Assembly: GCF_900104475.1 (NCBI RefSeq)
Contig: NZ_FNJR01000002.1
Span: 248,001-312,000 of the forward strand
DNA from: Actinopolyspora xinjiangensis
GTDB taxonomy: Bacteria > Actinomycetota > Actinomycetes > Mycobacteriales > Pseudonocardiaceae
Length of the DNA stretch: 64,000 bases
Direction of reading: 5' to 3'
The first letter of the stretch is position 1. Each line of letters opens with the position of its first letter. The notes beneath the pieces are model-generated. The model made no database searches. It was not told the origin of the DNA and saw nothing but the letters and a program-made list of their open reading frames with translations. A program made the position numbers and the translations under genes. Below are positions 18,454-28,334 of the stretch, piece after piece.

Positions 18454-19476
18454 GTGATCACTGTCGAGAACCTGACCAAGACCTTCACCCAGAGCAACAC
18501 CTCCGTGGCGGCGTTGGACGACGTGAGCCTGGAGGTGCCGGACGGTTCCGTCTGCGGCGTCGTCGGAACCAGCGGTGCGGGCAAGTCCACCCTGGCACGT
18601 TGCATCGCCCTGCTGGAGAAGCCCGACACCGGGGCCATCCGGGTGGACGGGACCGATCTCGTCTCGCTGGAGGGCAGCAAGCTCCGGGCGGCGCGCCGTC
18701 GGATCGGTGTGGTGCCCCAGGGTGACTCGCTGCTGCGGCAGCGCACCGCGGCCGGCAACGTCGCGCTGCCGCTGGAGTCGGCGAAGGTGCCCGCCGCGCA
18801 GCGCCGGAGCAGGGTGGCCGAACTGCTCGACCTCGTGGGGCTGTCCGACAAGGCCTCGGTCTACCCGGACCACCTCTCCGGGGGGCAGCGGCAGCGGGTG
18901 GCGGTCGCGCGTGCGCTGGCCGCCAAGCCCTCGGTGCTGCTGGCGGACGAGCCGACCTCGGCGCTGGACCCCGCCACCACCGACTCGGTGCTGACCGTGC
19001 TGGAGCGTGCTCGTTCCGAGCTCGGAGTGACGGTGCTGGTCGTCACGCACGACATGGCGGTGGTGCGGCGCATCGCCGACGACGTGGCCGTTCTCGAACA
19101 GGGCAGGGTGGTCGAGCACGGCAAGGTGCTGGACCTGGTCTCCGAGCCGGGCAGTCGGATCGGTTCGACGCTGCTGCCCGAGACCGACCAGGCGAGCGTG
19201 CTGCGGCCCGACTCCGGCCAGCAGCACGACGTGGTCGCCGAGGTGGTGCTGGTCGGCTTCGCGGCGGTGGGGGCGTTGCTGCCCGAGGCGTCGAGCAGGT
19301 TCGGGGTGGAACTGTCCATTCTCGGCGGTGGACTGACGCGGCTCGGGGACACGCCCGTCGCCAAATTCCGCGTCGGGTTGTCCGGTGAACGTTCCGAGTC
19401 CGCGCTGAAGTGGATGATCGAGCGCGATGCGCATGTGCGCCGCGCTCCCGTGAGCGTTGATGGAGTTGCTGCGTGA
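18454..19476 (+). CDS. metN: Methionine ABC transporter ATP-binding protein
   Basis: The ATPase of the MetNIQ D/L-methionine importer. 340 residues: Walker A GTSGAGKSTLARC, Q-loop GVVPQGDSLL, signature LSGGQQRQRVAVARAL-like segment (LSGGQRQRVAVARAL), Walker B VLLADEPTSALDP, switch His in VVTHDMAVV. A C-terminal NIL domain (about residues 260-335) is the MetN regulatory domain that binds methionine for trans-inhibition. The GTG at 18454 (VITVENLTKTF) has GCGGAG upstream. It overlaps metI by 4 bp and lies under SAM-I riboswitch control. Confidence 0.96.
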   Translation: MITVENLTKTFTQSNTSVAALDDVSLEVPDGSVCGVVGTSGAGKSTLARCIALLEKPDTGAIRVDGTDLVSLEGSKLRAARRRIGVVPQGDSLLRQRTAAGNVALPLESAKVPAAQRRSRVAELLDLVGLSDKASVYPDHLSGGQRQRVAVARALAAKPSVLLADEPTSALDPATTDSVLTVLERARSELGVTVLVVTHDMAVVRRIADDVAVLEQGRVVEHGKVLDLVSEPGSRIGSTLLPETDQASVLRPDSGQQHDVVAEVVLVGFAAVGALLPEASSRFGVELSILGGGLTRLGDTPVAKFRVGLSGERSESALKWMIERDAHVRRAPVSVDGVAA

Positions 19477-20159
19477 GTGACGTGACCCCCTGGTCGGAGG
19501 TCCTCGAACTGGTACGTCCCGCGACGGTCGAGACCATCTACATGGTCCTGATGTCGACCCTGGTGGGAGTGGTGGGTGGCCTGCCGCTGGGCGTCTGGCT
19601 GCACATGACCTCCCCCGTGGGACTCACCCCCAAACCGCTGTTGCACCGGGTGCTCGGCGCGATCGTGGACGTGACGCGGTCGATCCCGTTCGTGGTGCTG
19701 CTGGTGGTGGTCGGCTCGCTGACCCGGCTGCTGATGGGGCAGGCGTTCGGCAGCAGCGCGGCGATCGTGCCGCTGGCCATCGCCGCAGTGCCGTTCTTCG
19801 CGCGGTTGACCTCCAACGCCCTGCGCGAAGTGGACTCCGCGATCGTGGAGGCCGCGGTGACCACCGGGGCGAGCAAGTTCCGGATCGTGTGGACAGTGCT
19901 GCTCAGCGAGGCTCGGGCGGCTCTGGTCGGTGCGGTCGGGGTGACCATGCTCGCGCTGATCGGCTACGCCGCGATGGCGGGTGCCATCGCGGGTGGCGGG
20001 CTGGGAGCCACCGCGATCCTGGACGGCTACAACGCCTACGACGACCGAGTGCTCTACGTCTCGGTGGTGCTGCTCGGAGTGCTCGCCTGGGGGATGCAGC
20101 TGCTCACCGACTGGGTGACCAAGCTGGTCGACCGCAGGCGCGCCGTCACCAACGTCTGA
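19473..20159 (+). CDS. metI: Methionine ABC transporter permease
   Basis: A 228-residue inner-membrane permease with five or six helices and the binding-protein-dependent transport signature: 'EAAVTTGASKFRIVWTVLL' (the EAA loop that docks on MetN). It starts with GTG overlapping the metN stop by 4 bp. Works with MetN and the lipoprotein MetQ. Confidence 0.95.
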   Translation: MSDVTPWSEVLELVRPATVETIYMVLMSTLVGVVGGLPLGVWLHMTSPVGLTPKPLLHRVLGAIVDVTRSIPFVVLLVVVGSLTRLLMGQAFGSSAAIVPLAIAAVPFFARLTSNALREVDSAIVEAAVTTGASKFRIVWTVLLSEARAALVGAVGVTMLALIGYAAMAGAIAGGGLGATAILDGYNAYDDRVLYVSVVLLGVLAWGMQLLTDWVTKLVDRRRAVTNV

Positions 20160-20312
20160 GCCGCTGACCTCCGACCGTGAATCACGGCGGTCCCGCTCTC
20201 CCGGACGAGTCCCGACGGCTCGACGCGTCGAGCCGAGGGGCCGGGCGAGCACCGCCGCAGTGAACCGAGGTGGGTGGCTGCCGCCGCCCACCGAGATCCG
20301 AAAGGACCTTCG

Positions 20313-21122
20313 ATGCGTACCAGAATCCTGGCCTCACTGCTGACCGTCAGCGCTCTCGCGTTAGCCGGGTGCGGCGGTGGTTCGGCGGCGCAGGACGACC
20401 CGGACGCGGCGATCAAGGTCGGTGCCACCGCCCAGCCGCACGGCGAGATCCTGGAGTACGTCAAGGAGAACCTCGCCCCCGAGCGGAACCTGAAGATCGA
20501 GATCGAGACCTTCAGCGACTACAATCGGCCCAACGCCGCCACCGCCAACGGCTCGCTGGACGCCAACTACTACCAGCACAAGCCGTTCCTCGAGGAGTAC
20601 AAGGAGGAACGCGGCGGTGATCTGCACTGGGTCGCCCCGGTGCACCTGGAGCCACTGGGCATCTACTCCAAGAAGATCGGCTCGTTGGACGAGGTCTCCG
20701 ACGGCGACACCGTGACGATCCCCAACGACCCCTCCAACCGGGGCCGGGCCCTCAAACTGCTCCAGGACAAGGGGCTGATCGAGCTCAAGGAGGGCTCGGC
20801 GGAGGAGACCAACGTCCGCGACATCGTGAGCAACCCGAAGAATCTCCAGATCGAGGAGATGAAGGCGGCCCAGATCCCGCGCACGCTGCAGGACGTGCGG
20901 TTCGCGGTCGTCAACGGCAACTACGCCCTCAAGGCCAACCTGGATGATCCGCTGGCCCTGGAATCGACCGAGAACAACCCCTACGTCAACGGGGTGGTCA
21001 CCAACTCCGAGATGCGGGACGACCCGCGCGTCGACAAGCTCGTCGACCTCCTGCAGTCCCAGGAGGTCAAGGACTTCATCAACGAGGAGTACGGCGGTAA
21101 GTCCGTCATTCCGGCCAGCTGA
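20313..21122 (+). CDS. metQ: Methionine-binding lipoprotein
   Basis: A 269-residue NlpA/MetQ family substrate-binding lipoprotein. Signal peptide MRTRILASLLTVSALALAGC with a good lipobox (LAGC, Cys20); the mature protein has the family signatures KVGATAQPHGEILEYV, 'DANYYQHKPFL' and TIPNDPSNRGRALKLL. The ATG at 20313 has GAAAGGAC upstream; 150 bp separate it from metI, which is enough for processing or a weak promoter but still consistent with one operon. Confidence 0.96.
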   Translation: MRTRILASLLTVSALALAGCGGGSAAQDDPDAAIKVGATAQPHGEILEYVKENLAPERNLKIEIETFSDYNRPNAATANGSLDANYYQHKPFLEEYKEERGGDLHWVAPVHLEPLGIYSKKIGSLDEVSDGDTVTIPNDPSNRGRALKLLQDKGLIELKEGSAEETNVRDIVSNPKNLQIEEMKAAQIPRTLQDVRFAVVNGNYALKANLDDPLALESTENNPYVNGVVTNSEMRDDPRVDKLVDLLQSQEVKDFINEEYGGKSVIPAS

Positions 21123-21191
21123 CACCAGCGCCGTCGCCCGGGACCCGAGTCACGCGTGAACGTGCGCGGTACGGACACGTACCCTGGGGGT

Positions 21192-22151
21192 GTGCTGTCC
21201 GTGGTACCGACCCCGATCACCGTCCGGGTCCCGGCGAAGGTGAACCTGCACCTCTCGGTCGGTGACAGTCGCCAGGACGGTTATCACGAGCTGGTGACCG
21301 TATTCCAGGCGCTGTCGCTGACCGACGAGGTCACGGTACGCAGTTCCGACGAGCCGGGCATCGAGGTGCGCGGCGAGGGTTCGGACGACGTTCCGTTGGA
21401 TTCCGACAATCTGGCGTGGCGGGCGGTGACCGAACTCGCCCGCGCCAGCGGCAGAGATCCGGACGACACCGGTGTGCACGTCTCGATCAACAAGGGCATA
21501 CCGGTGGCGGGCGGCATGGCCGGTGGCAGCGCCGACGCCGCCGCGACGCTGTTCGCGCTGAACGCGCTGTGGAAGCTGGAGCTCGGTCGTGACGAGCTCG
21601 CCGACATAGCGGGCCGGCTCGGCAGCGACGTGCCGTTCGCCCTGCAGGGGGGAACCGCGCTCGGCACCGGCCGGGGAGAGCGGTTGGTGCCGGTGCTGGC
21701 CCGGCACACCTATCACTGGGTGATCGCGCTGCACGGGGAGGGACTGGGAACCCCGGAGGTCTACGGCGAGCTGGACCGGTTGCGGCGCAACTCGGACAAC
21801 CGGGTCGGCGAGGTGGAGCCGGTGCTGGAGGCGCTGGCTTCCGGCGATCCGCGTGAACTCGCCCTGCTGCTGGGCAACGATCTGCAGGCCGCGGCGGTCT
21901 CGCTGCGCCCGGTGCTGCGGCGCACGCTGCGAGCCGGGGTGGACGCCGGGGCGCTGGCCGGGATCGTGTCCGGATCCGGACCGACCTGCGCGTTCCTGTG
22001 CACCGACGGGGAGGACGCGGTGCGGATCGCGGCCGAGCTCTCCGGAGCCGGGGTGTGCCGGACGGTGCGGGTGGCGCAGGGCCCCGTCGCCGGTGCGCGA
22101 CTCGTCGAGGAGCACTCCGACCGCCCCACCCCTCCTCAGGTGCACGCATGA
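21192..22151 (+). CDS. ispE: 4-diphosphocytidyl-2-C-methyl-D-erythritol kinase
   Basis: A GHMP kinase that phosphorylates CDP-methylerythritol in the MEP isoprenoid pathway. Motif 1 is [12 protein letters not shown]; the ATP-binding motif is [17 protein letters not shown] (about residue 105); motif 3 is [13 protein letters not shown]. 319 residues from GTG 21192; a second in-frame GTG at 21201 is possible. A TACCCT box 12 bp upstream and no Shine-Dalgarno suggest leaderless translation. Equivalent to Rv1011, but here metNIQ is inserted between it and rsmA. Confidence 0.94.
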   Translation: MLSVVPTPITVRVPAKVNLHLSVGDSRQDGYHELVTVFQALSLTDEVTVRSSDEPGIEVRGEGSDDVPLDSDNLAWRAVTELARASGRDPDDTGVHVSINKGIPVAGGMAGGSADAAATLFALNALWKLELGRDELADIAGRLGSDVPFALQGGTALGTGRGERLVPVLARHTYHWVIALHGEGLGTPEVYGELDRLRRNSDNRVGEVEPVLEALASGDPRELALLLGNDLQAAAVSLRPVLRRTLRAGVDAGALAGIVSGSGPTCAFLCTDGEDAVRIAAELSGAGVCRTVRVAQGPVAGARLVEEHSDRPTPPQVHA

Positions 22152-22261
22152 GAACCGGGCGCGTGTGAATCCCGGCCGCGCAATGAAACCGACGGCTCGG
22201 CCCCGGGCCGTCCACAGCCCGTTCCGGGCATGTTCGAAGTCGACGGAGTGACCAACGCTCG

Positions 22262-24064
22262 ATGGCCAACCTGATCAATCTGGAGTCGGTCGAGAAAAGC
22301 CACGGGGTTCGGCCCCTGCTGGACGGGGTCTCGCTCGGCGTGACCGAAACCGACCGCATCGGGGTCGTCGGCCTCAACGGTGGTGGCAAGACGACCCTGC
22401 TGGAGATACTGACCGGTATCGAAGAGCCCGACGCCGGACGGGTCAACCACACCCGTGACCTGCGCAGCGCGGTCGTCACCCAGCGGACCGAGCTTCCCCC
22501 CGACGCCACAGTGCGCAACGCGGTGCTCGACCCGCAGGGGTTCACCGCCGAGCACGAGTGGGCCGCCGACCCCAAGGTGCGTTCCGTGCTCAACGGGCTC
22601 GGCATGACCGGGCTCGGCCTGGAGACCAGGGTCGCCGAGCTGTCCGGCGGTGAACGCCGCCGCGTGGCGCTGGCCGCCGCGCTGGTGCGCGAACTCGACC
22701 TGCTGGTGCTGGACGAGCCGACCAACCACCTCGACGTCGAGGGGGTGCGTTGGTTGGCGGACCACCTGCTTTCGCGGCGCTGCGCGCTGGTGATCGTCAC
22801 CCACGACCGGTGGTTCCTCGACGAGGTGTGCAACCGCACCTGGGAGGTCGTGGACGGCCGGGTGGAGCAGTACGAGGGCGGCTACGCCGACTGGGTCTAC
22901 GCCAGGGCCGAGCGGGCCAGGATCGCGCAGCAGACCGAGGAGAAGCGCCGCAACCTGGCGCGCAAGGAGCTCGCCTGGCTGCAGCGGGGCGCCAAGGCCC
23001 GCACTTCCAAGCCCAAGTTCCGGGTGGAGGCGGCCGAGGCCCTGATCTCCGACGTGCCGGAGCCCAGGGACACCGTGGAGCTGGTCTCCTTCGCCAAGCG
23101 GCGGCTGGGCAACACAGTGATCGAGCTGGAGGATGTCGAGCTCCGACTGGCCGATCGCAAGCTGCTGGACAACGTGACCTGGCGGCTGGGACCGGGTGAC
23201 CGGATAGGTGTGGTCGGGGTGAACGGTTCCGGCAAGACGACGCTGCTGCGGCTGCTGGCCGGGGAGCGCGAGCCCGACGGCGGCAAACGGATCGAGGGCA
23301 AGACGGTCCGGCTGGCGCACCTCACCCAGGAACTGCACGACCTGCCCGGCGAGTGGCGTGTACTGGAGGCGATCGAGGACGTCGCCAAGCAGGTCACGCT
23401 CGGCAAGTACGAGCTGACCGCCTCCCAGCTGGGCGAGCGGTTCGGCTTCGGCAAGGGCAGGCAGTGGACCAGGGTCGAGGACCTCTCCGGCGGTGAGCGG
23501 CGCAGGTTGCAGCTGGCCAGGCTGCTGATGGACGAGCCCAACGTGCTCGTGCTGGACGAGCCCACCAACGACCTCGACATCGACACCCTGCAGCAGCTGG
23601 AGGACCTGCTGGACGGCTGGCCCGGCACCCTGGTGGTCGTCTCCCACGACCGCTATCTGGTGGAGCGGGTCTGCGACAACGTGGTCGCCCTGTTCGGCGA
23701 CGGCAACATCACCCACCTGCCGGGCGGGATCGACGAGTACCTGAACCGGCGCCGCTCGCTGCTGGAGGGCGGGGACCAGTCCCTCGGCAGGCAGCAGGAG
23801 AGCGGTGGAGCCGCGGCGAGCGGGAAGGCGAAGTCCGGCGGCCTGTCCGGTGCGCAGGACCGAGCCGCTCGCAAGGAGCTCTCCCGGCTGGAACGCCAGC
23901 TGGACAAGCTCGCCGATCGGGAGCGGGAGCTGCACGACCAGCTCGCCGAGGCCGCCACCGAACCGGAGCGGCTGCAGGAGTTGAACTCCCAGCTGCGGGA
24001 GCTGCACGAGCAGAAGGACGACATCGAGTCCCGCTGGATGGAGCTGGCCGACAGCCTCGATTGA
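22262..24064 (+). CDS. ABC-F family ATPase, Uup type
   Basis: A 600-residue protein with two ABC cassettes and no membrane segment. Cassette 1: Walker A GLNGGGKTTLLE, signature LSGGERRRVALAAAL, Walker B LLVLDEPTNHLD. An arm of about 80 residues lies between them (TEEKRRNLARKELAWL). Cassette 2: GVNGSGKTTLLR, LSGGERRRLQLARLL, VLVLDEPTNDLD. A C-terminal coiled coil (about 535-600, rich in Glu, Leu, Arg) is the Uup-type DNA- or ribosome-binding tail. ABC-F proteins act on ribosomes or, for Uup, in replication and transposon precise excision. No sign of antibiotic-resistance specialisation is evident. Confidence 0.92.
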   Translation: MANLINLESVEKSHGVRPLLDGVSLGVTETDRIGVVGLNGGGKTTLLEILTGIEEPDAGRVNHTRDLRSAVVTQRTELPPDATVRNAVLDPQGFTAEHEWAADPKVRSVLNGLGMTGLGLETRVAELSGGERRRVALAAALVRELDLLVLDEPTNHLDVEGVRWLADHLLSRRCALVIVTHDRWFLDEVCNRTWEVVDGRVEQYEGGYADWVYARAERARIAQQTEEKRRNLARKELAWLQRGAKARTSKPKFRVEAAEALISDVPEPRDTVELVSFAKRRLGNTVIELEDVELRLADRKLLDNVTWRLGPGDRIGVVGVNGSGKTTLLRLLAGEREPDGGKRIEGKTVRLAHLTQELHDLPGEWRVLEAIEDVAKQVTLGKYELTASQLGERFGFGKGRQWTRVEDLSGGERRRLQLARLLMDEPNVLVLDEPTNDLDIDTLQQLEDLLDGWPGTLVVVSHDRYLVERVCDNVVALFGDGNITHLPGGIDEYLNRRRSLLEGGDQSLGRQQESGGAAASGKAKSGGLSGAQDRAARKELSRLERQLDKLADRERELHDQLAEAATEPERLQELNSQLRELHEQKDDIESRWMELADSLD

Positions 24065-24154
24065 TCCCGTGGAGGGCGACGCGTGATCTCGGCAGGTCAC
24101 CGCGCCCGCCACGACGGTGGCGAGTCCCCTCTCGCCACGAAGTAGCCTGGGAAT

Positions 24155-25819
24155 GTGAGCCGTTTCACGGAGATGGTGGCCGCGGCGGCGGCTTCGGACC
24201 AAGGTCCGGGGACCCGTGGCCTGGTCACCGGTGAGCCCGACGCGCCCCGCTGTCGCGGTTGGGGGCAGGTGCGCGAGTGCGCGCTGCGGATCTCGGCCGC
24301 GCTGCGCTCCTCCCGAGGAGGACCGCCCGTGCGGCGGGGAGACGCGGTGGCGGTCCTCGCCGCGCGCCCGGACTCCGTGGTTCCCGCCGTGCAGGCGGTG
24401 TGGCTGGCCGGTGCCTCGGTGACGATGCTGCACCAGCCCACGCCACGCACCGATCTCGGGACCTGGGCGGAGGACACGCTGCGCGTCACCCGCATGATCG
24501 GGGCCGGGCTGGTGCTGCTCGGGGAGCCGTTCCACGAGTTCGCTCCGGTGCTGGCCGAGCACGGCATCCGGTTCCGCGACCTGGACGAGCTCTCGCGGGC
24601 GGAAACCGGCCCCGCCGAGGAGGTCCCCACCGATGAGGACGACCTCGCGCTGCTGCAGCTGACCAGTGGTTCCTCGGCGGAGCCCAAGGCGGTGCGGATC
24701 ACGCACGGCAACCTCTACCACAACACCCGGGCGATCACGGCCGCCGCGCGGTTGTCCCCGGAGCGCGACGTCGCGGTCTCGTGGCTACCGCTGTTCCACG
24801 ACATGGGCATGGTCGGTTGCCTGGCTGTGCCGATGGCACTGGGGATGCGACTGGTCAAGGTCACCCCGGCCGACTTCCTGGCGCGGCCCTCGCTGTGGCC
24901 GGAACTGATCGGGCGCTACGGCGGGACCGTCACCGCCGCGCCGAACTTCGCCTACGCCATCACCGCGCGGGGAATGGAACGGGCCGAGGCCGGGGCGTTC
25001 GACCTGTCCACGCTGCGGTTCGCCCTCAACGGGGCCGAGCCGGTCGATCCCGACACGGTGGGGCGGTTCCTCGCGGCCGGAGCCGGTTTCGGGTTGCGCC
25101 CGGAGTGCGTGGTGTGTGCCTTCGGCATGGCCGAGGCCACCCTGGCCGTCTCGTTCGCGCCCACGCACGGCGGCATGGAAGTGGACACGGTGGACTCCGA
25201 GGCACTGTGGAGTTCCCGGCGGGCCGTCCCCGCGCGGCCGGGGAATTCGGGTGCGCGCGGGTTCGCGCTGCTGGGGCCACCTCTGCCCGGCATGGAGATC
25301 GTGGTGGTCGACGAGTCCGGCGCGTCGTTGCCGGAGCGCGGCGTGGGCGGACTGCTGATCCGGGGCGCGGCCGTCACCCCCGGCTATCTGACGGTGCACG
25401 GGCCGCTGGCCGCCACCGACGGGAACGGCTGGCTGGACACCGGTGACGAGGGATACCTGGTGGACGGGCAGCTGGTGGTGTGCGGGCGCCGCAAGGACGT
25501 GATCGTGCTCGGCGGTCGCAACGTGCACCCCACCGACATCGAGCGGGCGGCCTGCACCGTGTCCGGGGTGCGGCCGGGAAACGCGGCGGCCGTGCGCGAG
25601 GACGCCGGTAGGCGGCGCGAGCACTTCGCGGTGATCGTGGAGTCCCGCTCGGCCGGGGACGAGACCGAGGAACGGCGGCTGCGCAAGGAGGTGGCCGCGA
25701 AGGTCTTCGGCGAGGTGGGCGCGCGTCCCTCCACCGTGCTGGTGGTCGAGCCGGGCTCGTTGCCCAAGACGCCATCGGGCAAGCTCCGGCGCGGTGCCGC
25801 TGCCGAACTGCTGTCCTGA
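24155..25819 (+). CDS. Fatty-acyl-AMP ligase-like protein (Rv1013/pks16 equivalent)
   Basis: A 554-residue member of the adenylate-forming family. The phosphate-binding loop is LQLTSGSSAEPKAV (about residue 165); then 'VSWLPLFHDMGMVG' (the D-M-G-M of FAAL-type enzymes), NGAEPVDPDTV, 'GWLDTGDEGYLVDG' with the hinge GRRKDVIVLGGRNVHP, and the C-terminal catalytic Lys in PKTPSGKLRR. The LPLFHDMGMVG motif and gene position next to ispE fit Rv1013. It activates a fatty acid as acyl-AMP for transfer to CoA or a carrier protein; the acceptor is unknown and no PKS is nearby. The GTG start follows a TAGCCT box without Shine-Dalgarno. Confidence 0.88.
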   Translation: MSRFTEMVAAAAASDQGPGTRGLVTGEPDAPRCRGWGQVRECALRISAALRSSRGGPPVRRGDAVAVLAARPDSVVPAVQAVWLAGASVTMLHQPTPRTDLGTWAEDTLRVTRMIGAGLVLLGEPFHEFAPVLAEHGIRFRDLDELSRAETGPAEEVPTDEDDLALLQLTSGSSAEPKAVRITHGNLYHNTRAITAAARLSPERDVAVSWLPLFHDMGMVGCLAVPMALGMRLVKVTPADFLARPSLWPELIGRYGGTVTAAPNFAYAITARGMERAEAGAFDLSTLRFALNGAEPVDPDTVGRFLAAGAGFGLRPECVVCAFGMAEATLAVSFAPTHGGMEVDTVDSEALWSSRRAVPARPGNSGARGFALLGPPLPGMEIVVVDESGASLPERGVGGLLIRGAAVTPGYLTVHGPLAATDGNGWLDTGDEGYLVDGQLVVCGRRKDVIVLGGRNVHPTDIERAACTVSGVRPGNAAAVREDAGRRREHFAVIVESRSAGDETEERRLRKEVAAKVFGEVGARPSTVLVVEPGSLPKTPSGKLRRGAAAELLS

Positions 25820-25899
25820 CGTGGTCGGGGTGTCGGTCGGTAGTCGGGCCGTCCTCTCCCGGCCGGGGGCGGTGCGTGAGACGGGGAGGAGCCCGGTGC

Positions 25900-26355
25900 C
25901 TACCGTCCGGCGGGCCGCGGTGCGCGTCGGTGGCGGTGGGCGCGGACGGCGGCGTGCACGGCGACGGCTACCGCCGCCGTGAGGAGAACCGCGGTGGTGA
26001 TGTTGAGTTCCCAGGGCACCAGGGTTTTCGTGTCTCCGTCGGGCCACACGCAGCGCGTCACGACCGGGTAGTCGAACAAGGAACTGCTGTCGATGTACAG
26101 ACCTGGGGTCGGTTCCCACGCGCTCGGTTCGCACACGTCTTCCGGTTGGTTGGCGATGCCCGACCACAGCGCGGCGGTGTGGGAGTCCAGCGTGACAAGC
26201 AGCAGCCAGGCCACGAGCTCACCCTTCACCCCTCGTGAGCCGCGTGGTGCGAGTGAGCTCCTTCCCGTCGCGAGCCAGTGCAGGAGCTTGCCGAGGACCA
26301 GCCAGGGAGTGCCGACCAGCAGCAGCGTGGCGAACTCGCCGGCGAGGTCTTCCAC
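25900..26355 (-). CDS. Small membrane protein of unknown function
   Basis: A 151-residue protein with three likely membrane helices (about residues 8-28, 45-62 and 115-135) and a Cys-containing external loop between helices 2 and 3 (Cys in PEDVCEPSA and TRCVWPDG, possibly a disulfide). It ends in a basic tail (HRHRRAPRP). It starts with GTG. No family is recognised. It is convergent with the acyl-AMP ligase gene and lies downstream, on the same strand, of the secreted-protein gene. Confidence 0.65.
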   Translation of the reverse strand: MEDLAGEFATLLLVGTPWLVLGKLLHWLATGRSSLAPRGSRGVKGELVAWLLLVTLDSHTAALWSGIANQPEDVCEPSAWEPTPGLYIDSSSLFDYPVVTRCVWPDGDTKTLVPWELNITTAVLLTAAVAVAVHAAVRAHRHRRAPRPAGR

Positions 26356-26565
26356 GGTTGACGGTCACTCCTCGATCGACATGTCGGTTCGCCGGTGTTT
26401 CCGTCCCGAGGCGGGAGTCGGGCCTCGCCGCGCTGCCCGGTCGCGCGTCACGGAGCGCGGGACCCGCCGTGTCGGACCCGAGTCGGACCCGAGGAGGTCT
26501 CGACACGCATGTCGGCCCGACCTCCACGGTACGCGAGGAGATCGGGCCGAGATGTGATACGAGGC

Positions 26566-27267
26566 TCAGCGGGAACTGATATCCCCGAGGAGACCGCGAA
26601 GTGCACCGCCTTCCACGTCTTCGTTCTGCGCCGGGACCAGGTCAACCGGTTTCCGCTGTTCGTATGTCGCGCCCTGTGGCGGGAAACTCTTGGGGTTGCC
26701 GACCAGTTCGACCGGTTCATCCGTCAGGAGGATGAGCGGTTCCTGCCGTGCTGTCCGGGGAGCCAGCTGCTCCAGCAGTCGCTGGGGCGGATTCTCGATC
26801 GAGATCCTCAGGTCGAGGGACGCGGTGTGCTCGAACCTCGGTGGGAACCGCTGGGTCATGGTCAGCGAGCTGCTCACGTCGGCGTTCTGCTCGACGCGGA
26901 CCTGGCCGAGGTCCTGCTGGGCCGGGGTGCTCTGCCGGGGGGACGCGTCACCGGGGGAAACCGAGTGCGCCTTCAGGTCTCTGACATCGATGGAAGTGGT
27001 CTGGTCCGGTGTCACCGGCGGCTCCCCTTCCATGATCACCGATCCCGTCAGCGGAATCATGAAGTCCTGCTCAGCCAGTTCGAGCTCCATCTCGGACGAA
27101 GTGAGAACCAGTTCCTCGACGTCCTTCGTCTGGGAGGCCGGTTTCTCTTCCTGCTGGGCAGCCGGAGCCGTGGCCGGTGCGGCCGGTACGGCAGGTACGA
27201 CGATCATGGCGAGCACCCCGGTCACGCCGACGACGGCCTGGCGAAACACACGGAGATTCCGCGACAC
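26566..27267 (-). CDS. Secreted protein of unknown function
   Basis: A 233-residue protein with a signal peptide (RNLRVFRQAVVGVTGVLAMI, cleavage after about AAPATA), then a Pro/Gln-rich linker and a Glu/Pro-rich exported domain with repeated hydrophobic-acidic strands (SEMELELAEQDFMIPLTG, TASLDLRISIENPPQRL). No Cys in the mature part. The GTG at 27267 has a strong GGGAGGAGAAAT ribosome site. I do not recognise a family; it may be a wall-associated beta-rich protein. Its codon use is somewhat less GC-biased than its neighbours. Confidence 0.7.
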   Translation of the reverse strand: MSRNLRVFRQAVVGVTGVLAMIVVPAVPAAPATAPAAQQEEKPASQTKDVEELVLTSSEMELELAEQDFMIPLTGSVIMEGEPPVTPDQTTSIDVRDLKAHSVSPGDASPRQSTPAQQDLGQVRVEQNADVSSSLTMTQRFPPRFEHTASLDLRISIENPPQRLLEQLAPRTARQEPLILLTDEPVELVGNPKSFPPQGATYEQRKPVDLVPAQNEDVEGGALRGLLGDISSR

Positions 27268-27610
27268 GATTTCTCCTCCCTCACGGGTCAGCCCGCTGCT
27301 TGCGGCAGTTGAGACCGTGACGGGGACGTGGTGCTCCCACAACCAGTGGTCCACCATCGAGAACCACCATCACCCGTTCCAGCCAACAGCGATTACCCGT
27401 TGGAACAGGCACCCACCATCCGAATGACATCGCCCTCACCGAAGCGAGGTTCGTGGCGCCCGGCCGCGAGGACAGGCTGCTCGCGCGGACGGTTACGGCG
27501 GAGCCGACGAGGAGCGGGGCCCGAAGTGGTGGACGGCCTCCGGTGACAGAACAGCACCGGACGCGAAGCTCCACGGAACGACAGCGTCGTCCCACCGGCG
27601 CGAAACCCCG
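27268..27610. other. Gene-free stretch
   Basis: About 340 bp upstream of the secreted-protein gene and downstream of pth. It contains an imperfect inverted repeat (GTTCCA at 27376-27381, TGGAAC at 27401-27406, with an AT-richer centre) that might belong to the promoter of the secreted-protein gene. Nothing else is supported. Confidence 0.4.
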
Positions 27611-28249
27611 TCAGTGGAACTCGTTCTGCGCGGCCTCCAGGCCCTTGCCCACCAGCGCCGAGACGGCGTCCGCGCAGCGGTCGACGAAGAATCCCAGTTC
27701 GGAGCGCTCGGCGCGCGAGAAGTCGCGCAGCACGTAGTCGGCCGGATCCATCCTTCCCGGCGGGCGGTCCACCCCGAACCGCACCCGCAGGTAGTCGCGC
27801 GTGCCGAGCGACTTGCTGATCGAGCGCAGCCCGTTGTGGCCGTTCTCGCCACCGCCCCGCTTGAGCCGCACGGCACCGTAGGACAGATCCAGCTCGTCGT
27901 GGATCACGATCACCGACTCGGGGGCGACCTTGTAGAACCGGACGGCCCCAGCCACGGGGCCGCCGGAGAGGTTCATCAGCGAGCGGGACTTCGCCAGCGC
28001 GACCCGGTTGCCGTCGAGCCTGCCCTCGGCGATGTCGGCTCCGGACTTGTGCCGTTTGAACTTCCCGCCGACGCGGTCCGCCAGCTCGTCGGCGACCAGG
28101 AACCCCACGTTGTGCCGGTTGCCCGCGTAGCGCGGTCCCGGATTGCCCAGCCCGACGACCAGCGTGGGGCCGTCCGCGTCCTTGTTGCCCGGTGTTGTCA
28201 CGACATCCTCGGATTCGTCTTGCCCCGAAGTGGGGTCGCGCTCACTCAT
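27611..28249 (-). CDS. pth: Peptidyl-tRNA hydrolase
   Basis: Releases peptides from peptidyl-tRNA dropped off ribosomes. Family motifs: [12 protein letters not shown], the catalytic His in [22 protein letters not shown], the Asp in HDELDLSYG, and [13 protein letters not shown]. From the ATG at 28249 it has 212 residues with a disordered 27-residue N-terminus; an in-frame GTG at 28201, which has CGAGGA at good spacing, would give 196 residues, closer to the family norm, and may be the true start. Pairs with rplY as in Rv1014c-Rv1015c. Confidence 0.93.
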   Translation of the reverse strand: MSERDPTSGQDESEDVVTTPGNKDADGPTLVVGLGNPGPRYAGNRHNVGFLVADELADRVGGKFKRHKSGADIAEGRLDGNRVALAKSRSLMNLSGGPVAGAVRFYKVAPESVIVIHDELDLSYGAVRLKRGGGENGHNGLRSISKSLGTRDYLRVRFGVDRPPGRMDPADYVLRDFSRAERSELGFFVDRCADAVSALVGKGLEAAQNEFH

Positions 28250-28334
28250 CCCGTGTGGTGGCGCCCGCTGCCGAAGAGGCGCTTGCCAGTTCCTGTTCCG
28301 CCCGCTCGGGCACAGGTGATCGCTGTTTTCGGCG

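Noticed and set aside
22136-24721. 861-codon minus-strand frame over the ABC-F gene, and a 956-codon one over mfd
   Set aside because: Both are antisense shadows of well-supported genes.
27281-27595. 104-codon minus-strand frame between pth and the secreted-protein gene
   Set aside because: No ribosome site, composition like non-coding high-GC DNA.
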